Of a stretch of 64,000 nucleotides of DNA, positions 1 to 9,239 are shown piece by piece (position 1 is the first letter of the stretch; every line of letters begins with the position of its first letter). Below the pieces are notes generated by a model that was not told where the DNA came from, ran no database searches, and worked only from the letters and a program-made list of their open reading frames with translations. The stretch is taken from the NCBI GenBank assembly GCA_040954595.2, contig CM082595.2, forward strand, positions 8,432,001-8,496,000, in the 5' to 3' direction. The DNA comes from Balanoglossus misakiensis (taxonomy: Eukaryota > Hemichordata). The position numbers and the translations under genes are program-made.

Positions 1-127
1 CTGGGAGGATTCATACGAAACAAAATATGGTTTTTACATAAAACATTATGATTTAACTTCCACTGGAACTCTTGCAATTTTTTTTTCTATTGTGACCTTG
101 AATGGTAGTGCAAAAATATGACACCAC

Positions 128-3100
128 TCATTTTTGTCCACAGTTAAAAAACTGTGAAAAGTACAGCACACTCTTTGGAGGAAATACATAACTTGCTGTG
201 AAAAGTTTTCTAATATTTTTCACCGTACACTTCCTCAATGGCATAACTTTGTTACAAATTATTACACTGATAGGCAATTCTGGCCTAATTACTTCCACAT
301 TACATTTCTTCCAATTTGATGGAATTGACTGTAAAATACCTTGCCATTGTAAAAGATGGTTAAGAGTACATCCCATAGCAGATAAATCAATCCACGTTTT
401 CAAATTATTGTATTGATTAAAGATGTCTACAATGTACACTATACCTTTTTGGAAGAAAAGCTTATTAAAAATTCAACAATTGTTAATGAGAATTTCTTTG
501 TTGTCCCAAATGATTTGTTGCGTAATACCAAAATAATTACAAGGATTAATGTCACTCCAAAATTCCAACATTTCAATGACAAAGTCTGGTAGTTGAATGG
601 GAAGAGGTTTTACACTGTAGTTACACCTGAAAATGAGTCTGCCACCAATTGGTTGCAGAAAAAAATCCAAAATTAGTTTCCATGGGAGCTTTGTCTCAGA
701 CACGTAGCGCTTAATCCATGAAATTTTAAAAGCTTTGTACAATGCAAAAATGTCTATCATGCCTATTCCCCCTTCTCTAATATCACCGATTATCGTATTT
801 CTGCTGACCCTATCAGGGCCATTCCAAATAAATTTGTGGATGACATTGTTAATTGTTTTGATATCTGAGAATTTGATATTTATAAGGTTGAAAATGTACA
901 GAAACTTGGAAATGATCAATGTTTTAACAATCTGGATTTTACCAATTAAGGTAAGCCCTCTGGACCGCCAGTGGCAAAGCAAACGTGACATTTATAAGCA
1001 GCAGCAAGGTTATAAGAAAAGAAAATGCCCACAATTTTAATTGGCGTCTCTGGCCATTTTATACCAAAAGGTTTATCCTCTCTGTGCCTCCCTTTGCCAA
1101 GCCACATAGCTTCCGTTTTGTTACGATTTATACATAAACCAGATGCTAAATGAAAATTGTTTAAAAGAGAAAAAAGATTCACAGCAGATGTTTCGTCTGC
1201 CAAGAAACATGTCAGATCATCTGCAAATGCAGCATTTTTGATTTCTTTGTTTAATATACCAATGCCATGAATATTATCATTTTGTTGAAAAGCAACTGAA
1301 AGTACTTCCAACCCAATGATAAAAAGAGCTGGGGATAGAGGGTCTCCTTGACGAACACATCGCTGTAAATCAAAATATCCTGTTGAGAGGCCACAATTAA
1401 GAACACAGCTGGTTGGATGTGAATAAAAAGTGCGAATCCAATTCATAAGAGAAGGGCCAACATTTAAAGCTTCAAGAGCTTTATACAGAAATGGCCATTC
1501 TAGGCTGTCAAAAGCCTTCTCAAAAGCTACTGCCATAAGAATACCAGGTAAGTTTTCCATTTTTGTAAACTCCAAAATGCTATCTATGATTCTTACACAA
1601 TCACCTATTTGACGACCCTTTATAAAAGCACACTGGGTCTCATTAATAATATTATGCAAGATCTTGTCTAAACGTCTAGAAATACATTTCGCACCAATCT
1701 TGTAATCAACATTTAAGAGTGTAATGTGCCTCCAGTTTTTAACAAAACGTTTGTCTTTACCCTTTTTCTCAATGAGAGTGATAACACCTTGCTTCTGACT
1801 GTTTGACAAAACACCCATCTCATAACCTTTGTTTAAAGAATTAACAACATAGTAACCTATAAGAGGCCAAAATTTCATATAAAATTCAACAGACAGGCCA
1901 TCATTACCTGGAGTTTTGTTTGATGGCATACTAGAGAGGGCCTGGAACGCTTCATTATAAGTGATGAGGCCATCACAAGAGGCGCTATCTGTATCAGTTA
2001 ACATGGGCAAGTTTACCATGTTGAAAAAGTCAGTAATGGAGTTCAGATTTTCATGATTTTGTTTACTATGATAAAGCTTGGAATAAAAAGACTTAAGTTC
2101 TCCTAAAATCTCTTGAGAGTCCGTAATCCTCCTCCCTTCATCATTTATAATTTGGACAATGTGGGACTTCTTAGAATTAACCTTTTCCAAACTAAGAAAA
2201 TAATTTGTATTCTTTTCCCCCAGCTCATACCAGTTTGCTCTTGAACGAATAATGCTACCTTCAACAACGTAATCTAATTCTATCTGCAATTCCTTTCTTA
2301 TACATTCAATCTCATCCCTAATCTCATTGGATGGATCAGAAGCTAGAGCTACCTCCATATGGGTAAGCTTGGTCTCAAGCTCAGAAATATTATCTCTTCT
2401 AGCTTTTGCCTTTTGTTTCCCATAAGAAAGAGAGGCTGTCTTAATTTTGTACTTCAAAAAATCCCAAACTTGAATTGGCTCTTGAGAGTGCTACTCATCT
2501 ACCCAATTTTCAAAGTTGCCATAAATAAGTTTGATAAACTGATCATCTAGAAGAAAGCTATTATTGAACTTCCAGTAGGAACGCCCAAGCCTGGCTCGAC
2601 TATCACCAATGGAAAGAGTAATTGCAGAATGGTCACTATAATTACAAGAAATGATATCTGTATCTGAGACAGCTTGCTGCAGAGAGCTGCTCACTAAGAA
2701 ATAATCTAAATGACTCTGAATTAACTCGGGACGCAATTTGCTCCAGGTAAAACGTCTCGTGGAAGGATTACGGACTCTCCAAATATCCGAAAGATCAAAT
2801 TTAGCACAAAGCTCACTCAAAATAGTAGCTGACTTTTTCCACGTGGTTGGGTTTCCACCTTTCCTGTCAAGTTAGGATTTATAGTCATATTATGATCCCT
2901 TACCCAAATAATCTCTCTATCTGGTTCTATTTCCATAGCATAAAGCATTTCAGTGATCTGTGAAAGATATGAAACATGCTCAGTTTCATTATTTGGACCA
3001 TAACAATTTATGAGTAAATACGGCTTTTCAAAAATATCTTCTGAAATAATAATCCGACAATCTTTATCGGTACTTACATTATAAATAGAGAAATGTACAT

Positions 3101-3354
3101 TTCTAAAAATAACAAGTACACCTCTACTATTGGAGGTACCGTGTGAAAAAAAAATGGCCAGGGAGTAGACTTGGCCACAGCTGTTCATCTTTAGGCACAC
3201 TATGAGTTTCTTGAAGGAAAATGATATTTGGATTTTTCTTTTGCAACCACTGAAAAACACCTTTTCGTTTCTTATAGTTAGCAATACCACGCACATTTGC
3301 TGAAATTACATTATAGTTCTCTGACATCAAATTTGACAGAAAATAACTGTACAA
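128..3354 (-). pseudogene. LINE ORF2: endonuclease-reverse transcriptase, multiply frameshifted
   Basis: Pieces in order on the minus strand are: endonuclease N-terminus (3354-3127, with SANVRGI and FLQETHS), endonuclease middle (3250-2820, with a DHNMTINPNL stretch), endonuclease C-terminus (2820-2491, with SHLDYFLVS and SDHSAI), RT (2457-946, with CVRQGDPLSP and FADD near residue 410), then C-terminal pieces (991-473 and 439-128). The frame changes near 3150, 2830, 2480, 960 and 450. RT motif A reads VAFEKAFD where VDFEKAFD is expected, so the first metal-binding Asp is lost by one base change near 1530. ORF2 proteins nick target DNA and prime reverse transcription from the nick; this copy cannot. 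Confidence 0.87.
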
Positions 3355-3834
3355 AGATGCACTGAATTTTTTCTAAATCTCCCAAAATTTTCAAAATAGA
3401 AAAGAAAAAAGGAAAAAAAATGAACTCTACAAAGAGCTCAGCAAAGACCGAAAACAAAAGAAAAACAAAACAACAGGCAAGGTGGAAGATCTGGTACATG
3501 GCGTAAAGCAATTTAGGGAGGTGTGGGGAAAGAATATCTCCCCAACAGCGATAACCATAGTCAAAAGCATAATTGACTAATGCAGTAAAATGAGAAAAGA
3601 GAGAGAGAGAAAAAACAAGACATGAATGATCACAACATCGAATAACAGGTCAACAAAAAGCATTTCTCTAATGGCAGGTGTCCATGTATACAGACAAGTA
3701 AAAGAGGACTGATCACCAGTAGCGACATTGCTCTCACACTGACATCAAAAGGATATGATAAACAAGTCAATGTCTTTGCTGGTAATCTTGTGGTGAAGGC
3801 GTGTATTTTGAGTTGTTGATGTAGAGTTGACCAT

Positions 3835-4607
3835 TTACGAACTTGACTTTCTTTTTTTCGTTGTACGGAGGCTTTGCTTGACTTTATAGTCCGCTGGGCA
3901 CAAGTCTGGTTTGACAAAAATGTCCGTACCTCTGAAAGCCGTACGCCAGTTTCTCAGTAGTTCACTCCGCTGTACTCGAAGAGGGAGTTTAACGATGATA
4001 TGCCTCGGTTTGCCAGATTTACTGCGAGTGTCTTTCACACTTGGACTGCGTTGGGCATTGTCAATCAAAATGTCCGCCATCTTGAACTTTTCTGCAGCGA
4101 GTCTCTTTATGGTTTCAATGCAATTTCATCATCTTTTTAGGGTATGCCTCCAATACGGAGATTGTAGTTTCGGGAGTATCTTTCAAGCCTTGTCACCGAA
4201 CTCTCAACTTGTTCATTTCTTTTGGTAAACTCCTCTAATTTTGTTTGAAGTTTCTGAAAATCTGCCTTAAACTCCACGTTCTCTCCCTTCAGCGTATCTA
4301 TGTCGTCATCTGCATACTGCATGGCCTTTTCAAGTTCAGTGTATTTCGTTTCAACAAGTTTCATTCTTTCAGATAGCTTTCGTTGTTCAGTTATAATCGT
4401 TGAAACCCGGTCAGATATCGAGCCCACTTTCTCCTCTAAGTTCTGCAGACATTCCTTCATTAAGGCTTTCAGCGAGTCACGAGAGAAGCCACTCTCACCT
4501 TCTCGCACGCACGGTTCTGATGTACCGCCGCCATCTTTGAAGTACGCTGCGATGTCTTGGTTGTCCGTACCGACTTTTTTGCTCTTATTTCGGGTTGCGT
4601 TTGCCAT
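3835..4607 (-). pseudogene. LINE ORF1: coiled-coil RNA-binding protein, broken
   Basis: The protein starts MANATRNKSKK at 4607. It has an acidic/Ser-rich leader, a long heptad-rich coiled coil at about residues 55-140, and then RYSRNYNLRIGGIP, which matches the start of the RNA-binding domain of L1-type ORF1 proteins. A stop follows at about 4139. A different frame then continues with MADILIDNAQR and PRHIIVKL, both typical of the ORF1 C-terminal domain (to 3835). The gene therefore carries at least one nonsense change and one frameshift. In L1 elements ORF1p trimerises and coats the transcript. Confidence 0.8.
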
Positions 4608-4782
4608 ATCGCTTCCAGGTCCGCTACAAGCGTTCTAGGTAACTTTAAATCAGTAACAGTAACGTCAAATGTTAAACCTGGTGGACTATTACCATGAAAT
4701 TTCGACCTGCTTTTAGTGACGGTGTGACCACACTGTTCACTCCAGCGCCATGACCTATGACCCCTGTAACATAACAGACATA

Positions 4783-4985
4783 GTAGTCAAAGTCCAGTAT
4801 GTGTTTAAAATGATACCCTGGTCACACACAGTGACAAATATCAGCCTTTGACTATTGTGTCAAATTATCTAATTTGTGCATTGTTAATAACCCACTGTGA
4901 AGTTTAGTCCAGGTAATTCTTTTTCAGTGTGGAAACATACTATACTTTGAATACATGTTGCATATGGAGTGTTGGAGGTTATAGT
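4783..4985 (+). repeat. Dispersed repeat, also at 16.35-16.52 kb and 17.15-17.36 kb
   Basis: This stretch (starting around 'caaagtccagtatgtgttta' and running past 'cagtgtggaaacatac') recurs in the same orientation at 17153-17355 and, slightly diverged, at 16345-16520. It is non-coding. The copies lie on either side of the mosaic at 5-17 kb. Confidence 0.8.
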
Positions 4986-5765
4986 TGGATGCAGTTTTCC
5001 AAGCAATTAGGAAATTTTTATATATCGCTTTATACTATTTCATTGGTTGATAAACATCATGATTCTTCACGTCACGATGAAAACTGAAAAATAAAAATGT
5101 TGCTTTATATGCACCAAAAACTATTTTTTTCACCATTGCTATGAAAAATAAAGCACAAAAAACGTAACACTTTACATCTTACAGTAAAGGGCATTGCCTG
5201 TCGATGTGATACACTTTATCATATAACTTCAAAACTGGTAGCTAGGGCAGTGTTTGCACAGAGGAGTCCCTTAAATGCCTTCGCTCATTCACACCTCTTC
5301 AGTGATGATGCCTGGATTATATTGACATGAAGCTGTTTGTTCAGCAGTGTTTCAACTGCCAGCCACCTGAGTTCATTTTAACACCCAAACACTGAAAATA
5401 TTGTAGCAATCAATAATATAACCTACACGCGGGGTAAAAGTCATCGTGTTTTAAAGTTATGTTGATGCCTGATGTGCATTGTGACTCACGGGGCATGCAA
5501 GGGTAAAGCTTGTCCAAAGTTGACAAAGCAAAATACCAGACTAAGTGCCTGTTTTAAAATGTACCTCTTTCCAAGGACCTTGGTGACGAGGCATAAATTT
5601 GGGAACGTTCACGGGACCCATTTTTTCACTGGACCCGCACATGTAATTATATAACCATGAAATTGAACTGTTCCCGGGAGCTACCGAGTGTTGCCTTGTT
5701 TCACCCGCAGGTTACTAGCTAGGGTTTTTACACTGCCGGCAGTAGTTCCAAAAAACTAGCTACAC
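4986..5765. other. Non-coding stretch, nothing recognised
   Basis: AT-rich DNA without a convincing ORF, RNA gene or repeat. A 60-codon open frame at 5472 has no recognisable features. Confidence 0.5.
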
Positions 5766-5769
5766 TGCG

Positions 5770-5825
5770 TAGTGATTGGTTGACTATATATGAATATGCA
5801 TGAGGTCTGGTTTATAAGGTTCTAC
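5770..5825 (+). promoter_or_regulatory. Promoter-like cluster: inverted CCAAT and two TATA-like boxes
   Basis: Within 60 bp there is GATTGGT (inverted CCAAT), TATATATGAATATGCATG and TTTATAAGG. This cluster lies about 100-150 bp upstream of the Thr/Ser-rich ATG at 5922. The spacing suits a pol II promoter for that exon. This is inference from motifs only. Confidence 0.4.
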
Positions 5826-6035
5826 CCAGATGTAGTGCCCATGCCTTCTCACGGCGGAGCGTGACAGAGAGCATATTCCGTGTACCTCGCTCGTCATCAA
5901 GTTTTCTAGGTGGAATTCAGAATGGCAACTACAACCACAAAAGCAACAGTTGTAACAGCACTGCAAACACCAGTTCTCAATACTTTGGCTGTGAGTAGAA
6001 TGTCTACAACCAGGACTGCGACTGCCAATACCACG

Positions 6036-7809
6036 AGCAGAATGGGTTTCGAAGTGACAGATCATGTGAAGATCACATTTTCACGCTCACTTCCATTATC
6101 AGAAATAGGCTTTCAAATGGTCTTTCTACTTTTGCTACTTTTATTGATTTAAAAAAAGCCTTTGATTATGTGGATAGATCTGCGCTTCTGTATAAACTAT
6201 TACTCCATGGTATTGATGGCAAAATGTATAGCAGTATTAAGACAATGTACTCTGACACCTTATCATGTGTTAAGGTAAATGATATGTATACAGACTGGTT
6301 TACTACAAACATTGGAGTAAGGCAGGGAGACAATTTGTCACCCTCTTTATTTTCATTTTTTATTAATGACTTAGCAGTTGAGCTTAAATCATTGAACAAA
6401 GGTATTTCTATTGATAACTGTAATATCTGTATATTGTTATATGCCGACGACATTGTCTTGATTTCGGATAATGAACTTGATATGCAAGCAATGCTTGACC
6501 ATGTTGATGATTGGTGCTCCAAGTGGCGTCTTCTAGTTAATTGTAGTAAATCAAAAGTTGTCCATTTTAGGAAAGAAACCATGACAAAAAGTGCATTTGA
6601 TTTTCATCTTGGTGTAAATTCTGTTGAATATGCTCAGAAGTACAAATACCTTGGGATTGTATTAAGTGAATTTTTGGATTTTTCTGTTACTTCAGAAGCG
6701 TTGTCACAAGCTGCCAATAGAGCATTGGGTGCCTTGAATTCAAAAGTTAAAGTTTTGAAAAACTTTGGCTTTGAATCCTATACAAAACTATATAATGCAT
6801 GTGTTACCCCTATACTAGATTACTGCTGTGCAATTTGGGGGTTCAGAAAACATGATAAATGTGATGTAGTCCAAAACCGTGCCTTAAGATTTTATTTGGG
6901 GGTTCATAGGTTTACTCCAACTCATGCAATTATAGGTGATACTGGTTGGTACTCTTGTAGAAATCGCAGACATATTAACATGATTCGTTATTGGAATAGG
7001 CTTCTGGCCATGGACGAACAAAGACTTACAAAAAGGGTCTTCTTGTGGGACTTTGCCTTAAATGATTACAATAATTGGTCAAATGAAATCTGTCAGATTT
7101 TTGATATTTTAAACGTAGATGTGGAAAACCTATTGTACATTAATATTCCTATGGTTAAAAGAAAGTTGTTATCAATGCTCGAGTCCGATTGGCTTGAGAA
7201 TGCTAGACAAAAAGCTAAGTTACGTACTTATATTCTATTGAAATCTACTTATAGTGCAGAAAGTTATGTTACGTTGAATCTGTCCCGTCGACAACGTTCG
7301 TTGACAGCACAAATTCGTGCCGGTGTATTGCCTCTTCGGATTGAAACTGGAAGATTTCGTCACGAGAGTTTAGATAGAAGGCTTTGTGAATTTTGTCAGA
7401 GTAATTCTATTGAAAATGAGAGTCACTTTCTATTGCATTGTCCATTTTATGATGATTTAAGGGTATCTTATATGAAATGTCTTACGGATGTACGAATTGG
7501 TGATATTCCAGACGTGGAAAAGCTGAAGTTATTATTTGAACAAATTAACGTTAGAAATACAGCAAAATATATCGAAAAAGCATTTCTTCGAAGGAAAGAA
7601 AGACTGTATAGGCTCAATTAGCATGCATGATTTGTACATTTGTCACTGTGTATTGTACACCCATCTTTTTCTATTTTTTGCTTGGATCTTTAAAGTGACA
7701 TATAAGTCCATTGGGCTGGGAGGTTTTCCTATTCAGATTATTATCTTCACTGTAAAGAATTTGTAATTGACCTCATGTCACTATAATAAACTATCTATCT
7801 ATCTATCTA
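6036..7809 (+). mobile_element. 5'-truncated Jockey/CR1-group-like LINE with (CTAT)n tail
   Basis: The element opens inside the RT domain (the protein reads from QNGFR, which is typical of RT motif 1 in this group). It runs through RT and a C-terminal Cys/His motif, then a short 3' UTR with AATAAA at 7785 and a microsatellite tail of CTAT units (7791-7809). Microsatellite rather than poly(A) tails are usual in CR1/L2/Jockey-type LINEs. No clear target-site duplication was found. Confidence 0.85.
6038..7621 (+). pseudogene. LINE reverse transcriptase, 5'-truncated but otherwise open
   Basis: The frame is open from the truncation point to a stop at 7619-7621 (about 527 aa). RT motifs are present: FIDLKKAFDYVD (motif A, catalytic Asp kept, about 6140), GVRQGDNLSP (motif B) and YADDIVLIS (motif C, about 6440). 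The C-terminus has CEFCQSN followed by HFLLHC, a C-x2-C-x9-H-x3-H-C pattern usual in this LINE group. Endonuclease and ORF1 are missing, so the copy is dead on arrival. The lack of stops or frameshifts suggests it is fairly young. Confidence 0.85.
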
Positions 7810-8033
7810 ATGCTACTGTCGCTCTTACCAGTACCCGAACAGCCTCAACGGGTACCAGCCAAGTGCAACCAGTCGATGCGGTAAGTTTCACCTTGCAGAT
7901 CGAATATTATTTGGTGCATGTTGCTGTGTTGTCTTTCCACAGCCAGCTTGTATTCTGATATTCTACGTTCAAGACCGAAGATATTATCGGGAACTGGGAC
8001 TGGAGTCATTTCGAATGAGAATGTGATGTATTT

Positions 8034-8400
8034 GGGTCTGACGAAAGAGAAGTGATTTTTGAGTCGTCCCCATGAAGAGTTATAAATATGGTTGTGGGTA
8101 TGACGAATTGACAGTTGGTAATGCCGAAGAAACTGAGTATTGAGTCGTCCCCATGGAAAGTTTTGAAAAACGGTTTTGGGTTGACGAATTTACCGTTGTT
8201 AATGGAGAAGAAACTTGAGTCGTCCCCATGAAAAACCTGAGACTGTAATGAATGGTAATGAAGGTGACGAGTCGTCCCCAAGTGTTTTTCTTTTCGTATT
8301 TGGGTTTGACGAGTCTGGAATCGGTGTACTCGTTACATAATGTGAAAAGGTAGCCGGATTGGTCATGGCAGGTTGTAACATTTGGGTTGACGAATTATCG
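8034..8400 (+). repeat. Degenerate ~75-80-bp repeat with two fixed motifs, inside the putative intron
   Basis: GAGTCGTCCCC occurs four times (about 8062, 8142, 8217, 8270), mostly followed by ATG. TGACGA occurs five times (about 8037, 8099, 8171, 8306, 8386), usually after GGGT. TGACGA and TCGTC are complementary at GACGA/TCGTC, so neighbouring motifs can pair into short stems. The DNA between the motifs is less conserved, which suggests the motifs rather than the spacers are kept. Confidence 0.65.
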
Positions 8401-9085
8401 AGCGCTAGTTGGAATGAATATGACTGCTGCAGAGGAAAATATTGCAGGTTGACTGTGAATGGGTGTGGCCAGAAATAATTGTCATGTAAATTACACGCTA
8501 AACGTGCGGCATACCCCAGGTGCTAAGGTTTATGCTTTGATTGGTGCATTGCAGGGACCCGCACATACTCGAAGACCGGAGATGTCAAGTGGCCCTCGAC
8601 TGGAATCCTACGACAGGTTCGAAAGATATCTGACAGAGTTGCGGTTGTATGCTGAACGGGACGAAGCAGCTTTTAGTCCAGAAGAAGCTTTGGCTCGCCT
8701 GGAAATGCTCGTGGACATATCGATGGATATAGGACATAAGGACTATCATAAATACGTAGCCATGTTACGGGCTCTGCGTAAAGAGAGGCAATCACCCGCT
8801 ATGCCTCAGATGTTGCTTTCCCTACTTGGATCAGGTGCACATGCAGAGATCTTAGAGAAAATTGCAAAAGTGAAGAAAGCCGTTGGTAATACCCTTTCAA
8901 ATGCTGGTCGCAGAGAGAATAGAGAAAGATCAAGTTTGCGATGTTGGAAGTGTAATAGAATTGGACATATAGCTAGGTTTTGTTATGGTAGACATGATAG
9001 GTATGATCGCTACGATAGATTTGATAGATATGATGATGGGAGAAGGGAATCTTACCGTTCCCGTTCAGGTAGAGATACCAAATAG

Positions 9086-9239
9086 GTTATTGCTATTAGT
9101 ACAGGTTTACGGTGATTTGCCTGCCTGATGTATGGCTACATATGATATAAAGCGAACACCTTGGCTGGAATTCTATAGTGTCTATTGTATTGTAACACAG
9201 AATTGATAATGATGATTAATGCATCTTTAGAATGTATTT
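9086..9239. other. Spacer between zinc-knuckle exon and DIRS-like element
   Basis: AT-rich and without an ORF. The exact left end of the DIRS-like element is not visible; it is placed near 9240 where composition changes. Confidence 0.35.

Larger units (their letters stand above)
1..4640 (-). mobile_element. L1/Tx1-like non-LTR retrotransposon, degenerate, 3' end at or beyond window edge
   Basis: The minus strand reads in order: a coiled-coil ORF1 protein (4607 down to 3835), a spacer of about 480 bp, then an ORF2 with apurinic endonuclease, reverse transcriptase and a long C-terminal region (3354 down to 128). This two-ORF layout and the FADD-type RT motif fit the L1/Tx1 group. Several frameshifts and stops break both ORFs, and an expected catalytic Asp is Ala, so the copy is dead. 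The 5' end was placed just upstream of the ORF1 start; a longer 5' UTR cannot be excluded. Bases 1-127 are probably 3' UTR, and the end may lie outside the window. Confidence 0.88.
5922..9085 (+). pseudogene. Spliced gene for a Thr/Ser-rich, CCHC zinc-knuckle protein; first exon split by a LINE
   Basis: Exon 1 begins MATTTTKATVV at 5922 and is Thr/Ser/Ala-rich to about 6035, where a LINE interrupts it. After the LINE tail (7808) the same composition resumes in frame (NATVALTSTRTAS, 7809-7880) and ends at a strong donor, GTAAGT at 7881. An acceptor ending GCAG at 8554 has the matching phase 0. Exon 2 (8555-9085) gives a helical region and one zinc knuckle (CWKCNRIGHIARFC, C-x2-C-x4-H-x4-C), then a basic RYDRYDRF repeat and a stop. 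Total length would be about 238 aa without the LINE. The knuckle suggests nucleic-acid binding, as in Gag-like or CNBP-like proteins. Whether it belongs to a host gene, a retroelement or the PolB-bearing element downstream is unknown. Confidence 0.5.

Noticed and set aside
128-1040. Plus-strand frames at 198, 735 and 1430 within the L1-like LINE
   Set aside because: Antisense to recognised ORF2 segments.
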